Origin: Caccousia sp900752115
Lineage (GTDB): Bacteria; Bacillota; Clostridia; Oscillospirales; Acutalibacteraceae
NCBI GenBank assembly: GCA_902472225.1
Contig: CABRNB010000004.1
Location: forward strand, 1 to 64,000
DNA: 64,000 nucleotides
Direction: 5' to 3'
This document shows positions 25,904 to 34,129 of this stretch, piece by piece. The notes beneath the pieces were generated by a model that saw only the letters and a list, made by a program, of their open reading frames with translations, was not told the DNA's origin and ran no database searches. The number at the start of each line of letters is the position of its first letter. Positions within the stretch are counted from its first letter, which is position 1. The translations under genes and the position numbers were made by a program.

Positions 25904-27355
25904 TTACGGGTCCAGGGTGGAACCCGGAAGATCCTGAATTTTTTCCACCCGCTTGCCTAATTTCGGCCAACCGAAGCGCAGAACGGCATCCCTCATGGAA
26001 GAAAGGCTGAACGGAGACAACGGCGAGCCAAACGGAATGCCGAACGACGACTCGGAACAAAGATTCGCTGTCATCAGGAACATCGCTGTCATCAGTCCCC
26101 AAAAACCAATTGTTCCTCCAATCAAAATAAACACAAGACGGCATAGTGCAACCGGTTCGTAGAGGGATGGAACAAGGTAAGAAGAAATGGCCGTCACAGC
26201 GATTACCATTAAGGTTGGCGCGCCGATGAGGCCGGAGTTTACCGCAGTGTCGCCGATGACAAGAGCGCCGACAATACTGACCGCGTGCCCGAGGCTTTTG
26301 GGCGCGCGCAGTCCGGCTTCCCTCATGATCTCATAAATGATATGGATCACGATAGCCTCCACCATAACGGAAAAAGGAGTATTCAGTTCAGACTGCGCAA
26401 TTTTGAGCAGAAGCGGCTCCGGAATCATTTCCGGGTGAAAGGTGGAAGCCGCTACGTAAAAACCGGGCAGATACATAGCCAGAAAGAAGGCCAGAAGCTT
26501 GAGGACACGCGTAAAAGCCGCATAAAACGGACGGTTCGCATAATCGTCGAGGCTTTGAAAATTCTCAAGGAAAAGATGAGGCAGCACAATCACATTCGGC
26601 GTTCCGTCGATTAGGATTGCCACTCTGCCCTCCTCAATTTTTCCGCACACCGTGTCGGGACGCTCCGAGAGACCAACGGTGCTGAACAGAGAAAGCGAAC
26701 CTTTCCCCCGCAGAAAGGGAGAGACATATCCGGCTGCCAGAACAGCGTCAAGCTGAGCCTCCTTCAGCTGCCGCCGCACTGCGCGCAGCAGCTCCGGAGA
26801 AACGCGATCGCGCAGGTAACAAAGGCAGAGCATCGTGCCGCTCTCCTTCCCTGCCGTAAACTGTTCAAATTTCAGCTTCGTTGTCTTCATGCGGCGCCGC
26901 AGCATGGTCATATTGATTTGCAGCGGTTCGACAAATCCTTCCCGTGAACCGCGCTGCATACTTTCATTCTGCGGATCTCCGATGCTGCGGAAAGAAAATC
27001 CCTGAATACCGATCGCCAGTACCTCGGAACAACCATCCAGAAGGAGCAGTGCAAAGCCGCTCATCAGCAGGCTCAGAGCCTGCCTGTAGTCCGCAGGCTC
27101 CTTCTGATCCACGGCGGAAAGCACGCAGTTTTTGAGATAATCAAATTTCTCCTGAGGGCTCCCCTTCGGATATTCCGCATTCATCAGCGGTGTGAGAATG
27201 CTCTGTGCGGCAATCTGTTTGTTGACCATTCCTTCCATACTCAGAAACGCCGCATCTATGCCGTCAATCCGCAGGCGGCGTACGATAAAATCTATGCTTC
27301 CGTCGAAATCCGACTGGAAACGCTCCAGGTTTTCCTTGAGCGATACGGCAAACAT
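25904..27355 (-). CDS. gerAA: spore germination protein GerA (GerAA family)
   Basis: A 483-residue GerA-family protein, the A subunit of nutrient germinant receptors. The N-terminal soluble domain (to about 240) contains the typical DGIDAAFLSMEGMVNK region, and EGRVAILIDGTPNVIVLPHLF just before the membrane part is a hallmark of the family. The C-terminal half has 5-6 membrane helices (LLAFFLAMYLPGFYVA and following). A-subunits form the oligomeric ligand-gated channel. AAAGGAG lies 11 nt before the ATG. It is first in a two-gene operon with the GerB-GerC fusion. A sigma-G promoter is expected but not convincingly seen upstream. Confidence 0.95.
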   Translation of the reverse strand: MFAVSLKENLERFQSDFDGSIDFIVRRLRIDGIDAAFLSMEGMVNKQIAAQSILTPLMNAEYPKGSPQEKFDYLKNCVLSAVDQKEPADYRQALSLLMSGFALLLLDGCSEVLAIGIQGFSFRSIGDPQNESMQRGSREGFVEPLQINMTMLRRRMKTTKLKFEQFTAGKESGTMLCLCYLRDRVSPELLRAVRRQLKEAQLDAVLAAGYVSPFLRGKGSLSLFSTVGLSERPDTVCGKIEEGRVAILIDGTPNVIVLPHLFLENFQSLDDYANRPFYAAFTRVLKLLAFFLAMYLPGFYVAASTFHPEMIPEPLLLKIAQSELNTPFSVMVEAIVIHIIYEIMREAGLRAPKSLGHAVSIVGALVIGDTAVNSGLIGAPTLMVIAVTAISSYLVPSLYEPVALCRLVFILIGGTIGFWGLMTAMFLMTANLCSESSFGIPFGSPLSPFSLSSMRDAVLRFGWPKLGKRVEKIQDLPGSTLDP

Positions 27356-27429
27356 CTCCCATGCTTCTCCTTTCCTCCGCTGGCAGCGGATCTTTGTCTA
27401 CTGTTTGCCGTATTCCCTGCATTTATGCG

Positions 27430-27458
27430 GAATAATCGCATTTTTGCTGGGGATAGTA
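27430..27458 (+). promoter_or_regulatory. candidate sigma-G-like promoter for DUF421/DUF4363
   Basis: GAATA (27430-27434), a 17-nt spacer and GATAGTA (27452-27458). This resembles sigma-G promoters (GnATR, 16-18 nt, CATAnTA) with one mismatch in the -10. It stands about 75 nt before the DUF421 start and beside the germination genes, but a chance match is possible. Confidence 0.4.
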
Positions 27459-27534
27459 TCCACAGCGAACAGGACGCCTCAAAAGCATCAGGCTATCCTG
27501 TGTCTCAGGAATCCTATCGGAAGGAGAGTCAGCT

Positions 27535-28218
27535 ATGACCATATCGCTCATTCGTACACTGCTGCTTTACGCCGTGATTCTCGGAGCAGTGCGTCTCATG
27601 GGCAAACGGCAAATCAGTGACTTACAGACAAGTGAGCTTGTCGTCACGCTGCTCATCTCCGACATCGCCGCCATTCCCATGCAGGATACCGGTCAGCCGC
27701 TGCTGAGCGGTCTTCTCCCCATCGCCATTCTGATTTTCTGTGAAATTGTCACTTCCGTGATTATGCTGAAAAGCAGCCGTGCGCGCCGTCTTATCTGCGG
27801 ACGTCCCATTGTGGTGATCAATGACGGTAAAATCGTGCAAAGCGAGCTGCGCCGTCTTCGTATGACAACGGAAGATCTCTGCGAGGAACTCCGTCAAAAG
27901 GATGTTTTCTGTCTTGAGGACGTTTCCTATGCCATTGTGGAAACCAACGGACGGATGAGCGTCATAAAACGTCCGGAAAAGGATCCCCCTACCGCCGAGC
28001 TGTGCGGCCTGCTGCCGCCGGACAACGGGATTGAAGCTGTCGTCGTGAGCGACGGCAGTGTTTCGGATTTTTCTCTGCGTCTGATTCGAAAGAGCAGAGG
28101 CTGGCTGGACGGAATTCTTCGGGGAAAAAATGTCTCCGTCCAGGAGATCTTTCTGATGACGGCGAATACGGCCGGACAATACCGTATTATCAAAAAGGAA
28201 GGGAGGCAGGACGAGTGA
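27535..28218 (+). CDS. DUF421 membrane protein (YetF/YrbG family)
   Basis: A 227-residue DUF421 protein. It begins with three membrane helices (about 5-22, 36-52 and 58-75); helices one and two are joined by MGKRQISDLQTSELVVTLLISDIAAIPMQD, a conserved family sequence. The cytoplasmic part (about 85-210) contains GRPIVVINDGKI and SYAIVETNGRMSVI. The function is unknown; some Bacillus members are made in the forespore. GGAAGGAG precedes the ATG. It overlaps the DUF4363 start by 4 bp, and the pair diverges from gerAA. Confidence 0.92.
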   Translation: MTISLIRTLLLYAVILGAVRLMGKRQISDLQTSELVVTLLISDIAAIPMQDTGQPLLSGLLPIAILIFCEIVTSVIMLKSSRARRLICGRPIVVINDGKIVQSELRRLRMTTEDLCEELRQKDVFCLEDVSYAIVETNGRMSVIKRPEKDPPTAELCGLLPPDNGIEAVVVSDGSVSDFSLRLIRKSRGWLDGILRGKNVSVQEIFLMTANTAGQYRIIKKEGRQDE

Positions 28219-28595
28219 AACGATTATGGGCAGCATTTCTCCTTTTTCTCTGCGCCGCCGCCCTCTGCTTCTGGCAAGGGTATCACACCAACAGGACGAC
28301 GCTGACGCTTCATCGCGAGCTTTCCGCAGCCTCCTCCTTCTGCCGGGAAGGGAACGAAGAGGAAACCGCAGCGCATGCGCAGGCAGCCCTGCAGGCATGG
28401 GAAGAATCACGCGGACTTCTCTGCGTCTATACGGTGCACACACGCGTAGAAGAGCTGGGACGCACACTCAGCAGTCTGCCTCCCCTCGCGCAATACGGCA
28501 GTTTGGATCAATTCGCCTCCGAATGTGAAAAGGCACTTGTTCAGGTGGAGGCGCTCCGTCAGATCGATGCACCGACACTGGAAAACATCCTCTGA
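28215..28595 (+). CDS. DUF4363 family protein
   Basis: A 126-residue protein with an N-terminal membrane anchor or signal (AAFLLFLCAAALCFW) and a helical extracytoplasmic domain of about 100 residues. DUF4363 genes commonly follow DUF421 genes in Clostridia. It starts with GTG overlapping the DUF421 stop (GTGA), with GGGAGG upstream. The function is unknown; co-membership suggests it acts with the DUF421 protein at the membrane. Confidence 0.85.
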   Translation: MKRLWAAFLLFLCAAALCFWQGYHTNRTTLTLHRELSAASSFCREGNEEETAAHAQAALQAWEESRGLLCVYTVHTRVEELGRTLSSLPPLAQYGSLDQFASECEKALVQVEALRQIDAPTLENIL

Positions 28596-28631
28596 ATCTG
28601 TCAAAAAACTGTTGTTTTCCGCAAAAGAAAA

Positions 28632-28660
28632 TTGCAAAACAGCTGCTCTCGTGCTAAAAT
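28632..28660 (+). promoter_or_regulatory. sigma-A-type promoter for nrdR
   Basis: TTGCAA (28632-28637), a 17-nt spacer and TAAAAT (28655-28660), about 85 nt before nrdR. A perfect 16-bp palindrome, GGCAGCGTACGCTGCC (28679-28694), lies near the expected transcript start and could be an operator; it does not resemble a classical NrdR box. Confidence 0.7.
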
Positions 28661-28747
28661 GAAATCAGAAAAAGAGCCGGCAGCGTACGCTGCCATTTCC
28701 TGTGATCCCAACGGACGCCGGAAACAGCGACAGAGAGGAGAGCTCCC

Positions 28748-29218
28748 ATGAAATGCCCTTATTGCAGCTATAAGGAAAGCAAAGTTGTCGACTCGCGCCC
28801 TACAGACGAGGGCGAGCGGATTCGCCGCCGCCGTGAATGTCTGAAATGCGGCAAGCGGTTCACTACTTACGAAGTGGTGGAAACCGTTCCGGTCGTCGTC
28901 ATAAAAAAAGATCGTTCACGCGAAACCTTTGATCGCAACAAACTGCTCAACGGTCTTCTTCGCGCCTGTGAAAAGCGTCCCGTCTCTCTCGACACGCTTG
29001 AAAAGGTAGTCGATGAGATTCAGAATACGCTGCAGAACTCTCTGGAGAGCGAAGTGCCCTCCAGCCGGATCGGGAAGTACGCCATGGATCGTCTCAAGGA
29101 CATCGATGAAGTCGCTTATGTGCGTTTCGCTTCGGTCTACCGTCAGTTCAAAGACGTCCACAGTTTTATGGAAGAGCTCAGCCAGCTCATCAAAACCAAG
29201 GACGAAACCAAGATCTGA
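28748..29218 (+). CDS. nrdR: transcriptional repressor NrdR
   Basis: A 156-residue NrdR. It has an N-terminal zinc ribbon (CPYC at 3-6 and CLKCGKRF near 31-38) joined to an ATP-cone domain (VIKKDRSRETFDRNKLLNGLLRACEKRPV ... IGKYAMDRLKDIDEVAYVRFASVYRQF). NrdR represses ribonucleotide reductase genes when dATP or ATP is bound to the cone. The length and both domains are complete. GAGAGGAG precedes the ATG. No nrd genes lie in the window. Confidence 0.96.
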   Translation: MKCPYCSYKESKVVDSRPTDEGERIRRRRECLKCGKRFTTYEVVETVPVVVIKKDRSRETFDRNKLLNGLLRACEKRPVSLDTLEKVVDEIQNTLQNSLESEVPSSRIGKYAMDRLKDIDEVAYVRFASVYRQFKDVHSFMEELSQLIKTKDETKI

Positions 29219-29249
29219 CCCGGTTTGTTTTTCGATGGGAGGCGTCCGC

Positions 29250-29588
29250 ATGCACCCCATATTGCTCATTCTCTTTCTTTTGGAAAGTATTATTTTTGCC
29301 GTTACGGGATATCTCGTAGGCCGAAAACATACGTCCTTTCCTGATTTTCGCACCGGACTGCACATGAAAGACGCGATGAAGAGCCGGGAAGCGTGGGAAA
29401 GCGCCAACCGTTTGTGCGGTCTTCTTTGTGTTGTCGGCGCCGCTGTGCTCCTCTCAACGGGGCTGCTGCTCTATTTTCTCAAATGCGGAACGGGAACAGC
29501 TGTCCTCTCTCTTCTGGGGCTTTCCGCTGTCTGTATTCCAATTCCTGTTCTTTGCCCTTTGGCCTATGCAAAAAGAAAATTTCATTGA
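29250..29588 (+). CDS. SdpI-family-like small membrane protein
   Basis: A 112-residue protein with three membrane helices (about 1-20, 50-75, 85-105). The loop LHMKDAMKSREAWESANRLCG resembles the MKSxEAWxxAN motif of SdpI/YhfL-type proteins, which in Bacillus give immunity to the SdpC toxin. No toxin gene is visible, so an immunity role is unsupported. GGGAGG lies just before the ATG at 29250. It follows nrdR by 31 nt and may be cotranscribed. It ends before the terminator at 29642. Confidence 0.6.
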   Translation: MHPILLILFLLESIIFAVTGYLVGRKHTSFPDFRTGLHMKDAMKSREAWESANRLCGLLCVVGAAVLLSTGLLLYFLKCGTGTAVLSLLGLSAVCIPIPVLCPLAYAKRKFH

Positions 29589-29641
29589 ATTCCACTTCAA
29601 GCGGGACTTCTGCACATAACATTCTCAAAGGCAATGCACAA

Positions 29642-29692
29642 AAGCGACCCTCAAAGGAAGCCTGGACGGCTTCTTTTGAGGGTCGTTTCTCT
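29642..29692 (+). terminator. intrinsic terminator, repeat-family type A
   Basis: Stem GCGACCCTCAAAGGAAGCC / GGCTTCTTTTGAGGGTCG with a 5-nt loop and TTTCTCTTCTTT tail, about 55 nt after the SdpI-like gene. It strongly resembles the terminator at 36930-36990 (same AAGGAAGC/GCTTCTTT arms and the same wobble), suggesting a dispersed terminator repeat. Confidence 0.8.
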
Positions 29693-29800
29693 TCTTTAAT
29701 TTTAATGATTCCTGATATTCAGTACAGCCTCTTTCTGAATTTTCATCTTGCATGTAACCTCTTTTTTCCCTCTGCACCCGTCAGCGAGATCGCCTCGACA

Positions 29801-30679
29801 TCAGGAAGAAAACGCAGCGTCAGAATCTGAGAACGTCTGCGAATCAGCAAACTTCGCAGGCTGGTTGCATTCCGTGGCGCAATAACGATCGCAAAGGCGG
29901 GAAACATACTTCCCTGCGGAACGAAGCTCCTCGGGAGCACCGAAATTTGTACGGTAGACCTCGATCATCATATCACCGCCATAACCGCACGCACGCAGCA
30001 AATCAAGAAGAGGCGTGTAATCCATCCCGCCGCAGCCCGGCAGCAGGCAATCAGCGCCGGGAGCATTGTCATTAATATGAATATGAACGAGACGATCTCC
30101 CATTGCACGGCACATGGCAAGGGGATCGTATCCGGCTCGTACTGCCTGTTTGACATCGAAGACAAAAGCGCACTCCTCCCCTGCCTTCTCTTTCATGCGG
30201 GCGATGAAACCGGGATCCTCACTGCGAAACTGGTTAACGTTTTCCTGCGCCACGGTAATGCCGAACGTCTGGCCGAGACGGTACAGCCGCAGATATCGTT
30301 CGATGTATTCATCCTCCGTAATTTTGCCCGTACGGTATCCTTTTTGCCCATGCAGAACAAGGATCTTCGCGCCGAGCATCCCAGCCGCCTCAAAATAAGT
30401 TTTGTAAAATTCGAGAGCGTCCTCCATGCGGCGCAGATATTCGGAAAAAAAGAGCATTCCTTCTATCGCTGAGGTGAACGGGTGAATCGATTTCACCTGT
30501 GCTCCCGCACTTTCCAGCCGGTCCCGCAGCAGGCGAAGAAAAGACGGCGTAAGCTCGCTCCACGTGTTGAGAAAAAATTCATAAAGCTTGAAATCCATGG
30601 AAAGAAGCAAATCAAGAGAGCGCTCAATTTCCATCGGATACAGGCAGGCCGTCGAAATACCGGGTCGCATCATGCGCAT
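29801..30679 (-). CDS. sugar phosphate isomerase/epimerase-like TIM-barrel protein
   Basis: A 292-residue AP-endonuclease-2-type (xylose-isomerase-like) TIM barrel. Motifs are an early ISTACLYP strand, ILVLHGQKGY, VAQENVNQF with a metal-binding Glu, FVFDVKQAVRAG, HIHINDNAPG and a late MIEVYRT. These form the usual divalent-metal site of sugar isomerases and epimerases. The substrate is unknown and no sugar operon is linked. GGAGGACAA leads into ATG at 30679; the ATG at 30673 is nearly as good. The C-terminal 40 residues look divergent. Confidence 0.8.
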   Translation of the reverse strand: MRMMRPGISTACLYPMEIERSLDLLLSMDFKLYEFFLNTWSELTPSFLRLLRDRLESAGAQVKSIHPFTSAIEGMLFFSEYLRRMEDALEFYKTYFEAAGMLGAKILVLHGQKGYRTGKITEDEYIERYLRLYRLGQTFGITVAQENVNQFRSEDPGFIARMKEKAGEECAFVFDVKQAVRAGYDPLAMCRAMGDRLVHIHINDNAPGADCLLPGCGGMDYTPLLDLLRACGYGGDMMIEVYRTNFGAPEELRSAGKYVSRLCDRYCATECNQPAKFADSQTFSDSDAAFSS

Positions 30680-30883
30680 TTGTCCTCCGTCTGTCAGAAT
30701 GTTCTTTCCTCCACTTTACTCTTTTCCAAACGCGTTTGCAAGAAAAAAGATGGAGAATACAGAAATGAAACCGACGCTCAAAGGGGATACTATGTTTTAC
30801 GGACTGAAACGGCGCGCTGGAAACGCATTCCGTTTCCTGTCCATTCCAACCATATGCAAAGCCATACAAAAAGGAGGCGTTCC

Positions 30884-31333
30884 ATGATGGAAACAAGAAA
30901 AACGGAAAATGCGGATGAGGAGCTGCTTGGCGAACTCTCCCGCACCGCAGCAATGGGAATAGAAGCCATGGAGATCGTGATCCCGAAATCCTCGGACGAC
31001 GCTCTGCGCGGCAAATTGGAGCGTCAGGAGAAAAGCTATCGCCGTCTGGCGGAGCGCGCACGCGCTCTGATGGAACAAAAGGGACTGCGCCCGCAGGCGG
31101 AGTCACCGCTGCAGAAGGCTATGCTCTGGGGATCGGTGCAGATGACCACGCTTGCAGATACCAGTCCTTCACACCTGGCCGAGCTGACCATCAACGGCAC
31201 AACAATGGGAATTGTAAGCCTGACCAAAAGTCTGCACGATCTGCCGCATGCTGATGGAAAGGCCCGATCCCTTGCAGAGGAATTCCTGTCCGCCCAGCAA
31301 CAGACGGTGGAGGAGCTGAAGGCGTTTTTGTGA
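30884..31333 (+). CDS. hypothetical helical protein
   Basis: A 149-residue, nearly all-alpha, cytoplasmic protein without recognised domain. The sequence looks like a four-helix bundle of ferritin/DUF2383-like style (helices near 10-40, 45-75, 80-115 and 125-148) but has no visible EXXH di-iron signature. AAGGAGGCGTTCC precedes ATGATG at 30884. An upstream in-frame extension to 30482 overlaps the opposite gene and is not supported. A terminator follows at 31399. Confidence 0.7.
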   Translation: MMETRKTENADEELLGELSRTAAMGIEAMEIVIPKSSDDALRGKLERQEKSYRRLAERARALMEQKGLRPQAESPLQKAMLWGSVQMTTLADTSPSHLAELTINGTTMGIVSLTKSLHDLPHADGKARSLAEEFLSAQQQTVEELKAFL

Positions 31334-31398
31334 CCGCCACGCACAGCCTTTCCTCTTGATCCTGCTCCTTATATCGTTTATAATTAAAAAGAAAAATT

Positions 31399-31426
31399 CC
31401 CCCTTCCACCCCGGGAGGGGGTTTTT
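31399..31426 (+). terminator. intrinsic terminator after the helical hypothetical gene
   Basis: CCCCCT-N11-AGGGGG stem followed by TTTTT, about 66 nt after the stop codon. It ends the transcript before the ABC-F gene. Confidence 0.85.
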
Positions 31427-31606
31427 CCTGAACGGCAGCCTTCAGGCCGCCTTTTTCGAACATGCGGTTCTTCCGGATATACAGCCGGAGAAATGCAGAT
31501 ACAAACTTGCACGGAACAGTCGATTCCTGCATACAAAAGCCATACGAAAAAGGCAAAAGAGCATAGCCACGAGGCTGCCGGAACATACCTGAGGAGCGTA
31601 TCAAGA

Positions 31607-33526
31607 ATGGCATTATTCAGCGCCAGCAACCTTCAAAAATCCTTTGGCACCGACGTGATTTTCAGCGGTGTATCGTTTGAAATTCAGGAAGGCGACCACA
31701 TTGGCCTTGTCGGTGTAAACGGCTCCGGTAAAACAACGTTGTTCCGCGTGCTGACCGGCGACCTGCCCAGCGACGGCGGGGAAATCTATCAGGCAAGTTC
31801 CGCTGTCATTGGTTATATGGAACAGCATGTCTGCCGCGATCTCGAAAAAAGCGCTTACAGCGAAGTTCTGACCGTCTTTGCTCCCCTGCTCGCCATGGAA
31901 CGGGAGCTGGAAGAAATCAACCACCGTCTGCAGGCCAAAGCGGGGAATCTCGACGAACTGATCGATCGCCAGGCTCTTCTGACGGAACAGTTTGAGCGCG
32001 AGGGCGGACTGACCTGCCGCGCAAGAGCGCGTTCGGCTCTTTTAGGGCTCGGCTTTGACGATGCGCAGATGGCCCAGCCGATCGGCGTGCTCAGCGGCGG
32101 TCAGAAGGCGAAGCTGCAGCTTGCCAAAATGCTGCTCAGCGGCGCAAATCTTCTGCTCCTTGACGAACCGACCAACCATCTCGACATTGCAAGCGTAGAG
32201 TGGCTTGAGGATTTCCTGCGCGCCTATCACGGAGCTTTTCTCGTAATTTCGCATGACCGCTATTTCCTTGACCGAATCACACAGCGTACTTTTGAGATGG
32301 AAAACGGCCATCTGACAACCTACAAAGGAAATTATACCTCCTTTTTGGCACAAAAGGAGGAAACACGCCTCGCCATGCAGCGCAAATATGACAATACCAA
32401 GCGTGAAATTACACGGCTTGAAGGCGTTGTCGCCCAACAGCGGCAATGGAACCGTGAGAAAAACATCCGCACAGCGGAAAGCAAACTGAAAGTCATCGAA
32501 CGGCTTGAGAGCACGCTCGAAAGGCCGGAAGATTCACCGGAGGCGCTGCGTTTCGATTTTTCCATCCGCCAGCGCGGCGGCAACGACGTCCTCATCACGG
32601 ACGAGCTCGGACTTGCATTCGGAGAAAAAAGACTCTTTTCCAACGTCAACCTCCATATCCGGCGCGGCGAACGCGTCTTTCTGATTGGTCCGAACGGCTG
32701 CGGCAAAACATCGTTTTTCAAAACGATTCTCGGCATTTACCAGCCCACAGAAGGGGAAATTCGTTTCGGCGCAGGAATTGATGTAGGCTACTACGACCAG
32801 ATCCAGGCAAACCTCAACCTTGACAAGACGGTGATTGACGAAATCTGGGACGCCTATCCCCGCATGACGCAGACCGAGGTAAGAAACGCCCTCGCGGTCT
32901 TTCTTTTCCGTGGAGAAGACGTCTTCAAACCGGTTTCTGCACTCTCCGGCGGCGAACGCGCCCGGGTGCTCCTGCTGCGGCTCATGCTTTCACAGGATAA
33001 TTTTCTGCTTCTCGACGAACCGACGAACCATCTCGATATCACCTCCTGCGAGGCGCTCGAGGACGCGCTGCAAAGCTACGAAGGAACCCTTTTCATCGTT
33101 TCTCACGATCGTTACCTGATCAATAAAATCGCAGACAAGGTCTATTCCTTTGAGGAGGACGGTGTATCCTGCACGCTGGGCGGATACGACGCATACCTGG
33201 AAGCAGCGCGCGCCCGTAAACCGGAGACTCAAACGGCTGTGCAAACGGAATCCTCACGCGCTGTGGAATACCGCGTGCGCAAGGAACAGCAGGCTGCCCT
33301 GCGGAAAAGCAAAGCCGCTCTGCGCCGTATAGAAACCGAGATCGAGGAGACAGAAGCGCTGATTGCATCACTCGAAGAGCAGCTTGGCGATCCTGAAATC
33401 GTCAGCGACTATGAAGCAGTGGCACGGCTTTCGCATGAGCTCGAGGAAGCGCGCGCGAAAAGCGAGGAGCAGCTTTCCCGCTGGACAGAGCTTTCCGAAC
33501 AGGTGGAGGCACAAGAGAATGAATAA
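31607..33526 (+). CDS. ABC-F family ATPase (YdiF/Uup-like)
   Basis: A 639-residue soluble protein with two ABC domains and no membrane part. The first has Walker A GVNGSGKTT and signature LSGGQKAKLQLAK; the second has GPNGCGKTS and LSGGERARVLLLR. Both are followed by LLLDEPTNHLDI. The linker between them (around 240-330) would insert at the ribosomal E-site, and a coiled-coil tail (about 555-639) resembles YdiF and Uup. Family roles are translation regulation or antibiotic resistance by ribosome protection; which applies is unclear. GAGGAG precedes the ATG at 31607; a longer frame to 31493 is not supported. Confidence 0.92.
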   Translation: MALFSASNLQKSFGTDVIFSGVSFEIQEGDHIGLVGVNGSGKTTLFRVLTGDLPSDGGEIYQASSAVIGYMEQHVCRDLEKSAYSEVLTVFAPLLAMERELEEINHRLQAKAGNLDELIDRQALLTEQFEREGGLTCRARARSALLGLGFDDAQMAQPIGVLSGGQKAKLQLAKMLLSGANLLLLDEPTNHLDIASVEWLEDFLRAYHGAFLVISHDRYFLDRITQRTFEMENGHLTTYKGNYTSFLAQKEETRLAMQRKYDNTKREITRLEGVVAQQRQWNREKNIRTAESKLKVIERLESTLERPEDSPEALRFDFSIRQRGGNDVLITDELGLAFGEKRLFSNVNLHIRRGERVFLIGPNGCGKTSFFKTILGIYQPTEGEIRFGAGIDVGYYDQIQANLNLDKTVIDEIWDAYPRMTQTEVRNALAVFLFRGEDVFKPVSALSGGERARVLLLRLMLSQDNFLLLDEPTNHLDITSCEALEDALQSYEGTLFIVSHDRYLINKIADKVYSFEEDGVSCTLGGYDAYLEAARARKPETQTAVQTESSRAVEYRVRKEQQAALRKSKAALRRIETEIEETEALIASLEEQLGDPEIVSDYEAVARLSHELEEARAKSEEQLSRWTELSEQVEAQENE

Positions 33527-33553
33527 AAAAAGGAGAGGGATTTCTCCCTCTCC
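33525..33553 (-). terminator. intrinsic terminator for the HPr-like gene (and weakly ABC-F)
   Basis: GGAGAGGGA/TCCCTCTCC stem with a 4-nt loop. On the minus strand it is followed by TTTTTTT, so it terminates the HPr-like transcript coming from the right. The plus-strand side lacks a good U-tract. Confidence 0.75.
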
Positions 33554-33699
33554 CGGATTCTCTTTAAACCGTGCGCCCGGCCTGCGGCACAAAACATCCA
33601 TGCAGCTTCGCCGACACCGTCTCCCCCACGCGGGGCTTTCCGGCCTGTTGAGCGTACGATACGCTTCCGCTTCCTGCGGCTATGCGGAATACTTGGATC

Positions 33700-33927
33700 T
33701 CAAACTTTAAACTGCTCAATCTCTGCAAGGAAATCCGCAGCCGCATCGCTCTCCACCTCAAGGGTTACGGGCTTCGAGAGATCGAGACTGAAAACTCCCA
33801 TGATCGATTTGGCATCGATCTTGTACTTATCGGTCGTCAGATTGATCTGAAAATCATATTTCGTGGTAATCGAAACAAACTTTTTGACAGATTCAATGCT
33901 GGAAAGCATGATGTTTTCTTTTACCAT
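33700..33927 (-). CDS. HPr-like phosphocarrier domain protein lacking the active histidine (Crh-like)
   Basis: A 75-residue HPr-fold protein. The region around residues 36-46, IDAKSIMGVFSL, matches the HPr regulatory loop with the serine that HPr kinase phosphorylates (Ser-46 type). The first active segment, which should read GxHARPA, is instead SSIESVKKF, so the phosphotransfer histidine is absent. Bacillus Crh likewise lacks this His but keeps Ser-46 and works in carbon regulation. AGGAGG precedes the ATG at 33927. Two promoters or operators may act; the clear one is at 33980-34008. Confidence 0.82.
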   Translation of the reverse strand: MVKENIMLSSIESVKKFVSITTKYDFQINLTTDKYKIDAKSIMGVFSLDLSKPVTLEVESDAAADFLAEIEQFKV

Positions 33928-33979
33928 TTGGCATACCTCCTGATTCTCCTGTAGGGAACTCTCCATGGAATTCCCCTTC

Positions 33980-34008
33980 ATGATAGTACAATGATTCGCA
34001 ACGGTCAA
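33980..34008 (-). promoter_or_regulatory. sigma-A-type promoter for the HPr-like gene
   Basis: On the minus strand TTGACC (34003-34008), a 17-nt spacer and TATCAT (33980-33985), about 55 nt before the start codon. Confidence 0.75.
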
Positions 34009-34129
34009 TATGGATTATTGACAGAGAATCACCTTGATATGTCTGGATTCTGGATATTTTTGTCCTTTATACATTCTTTTTCGCCTTTAAAAATACAGAA
34101 AGGCAATCGACGGAAGGAGTCAATTTCGC

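Noticed and set aside
27356..27420. A sigma-F/G promoter for gerAA on the minus strand
   Set aside because: GCATA is present but the matching -10 is poor at allowed spacing.
29250..29588. Toxin-immunity role for the SdpI-like protein
   Set aside because: No SdpC-like toxin or SdpR regulator is nearby.
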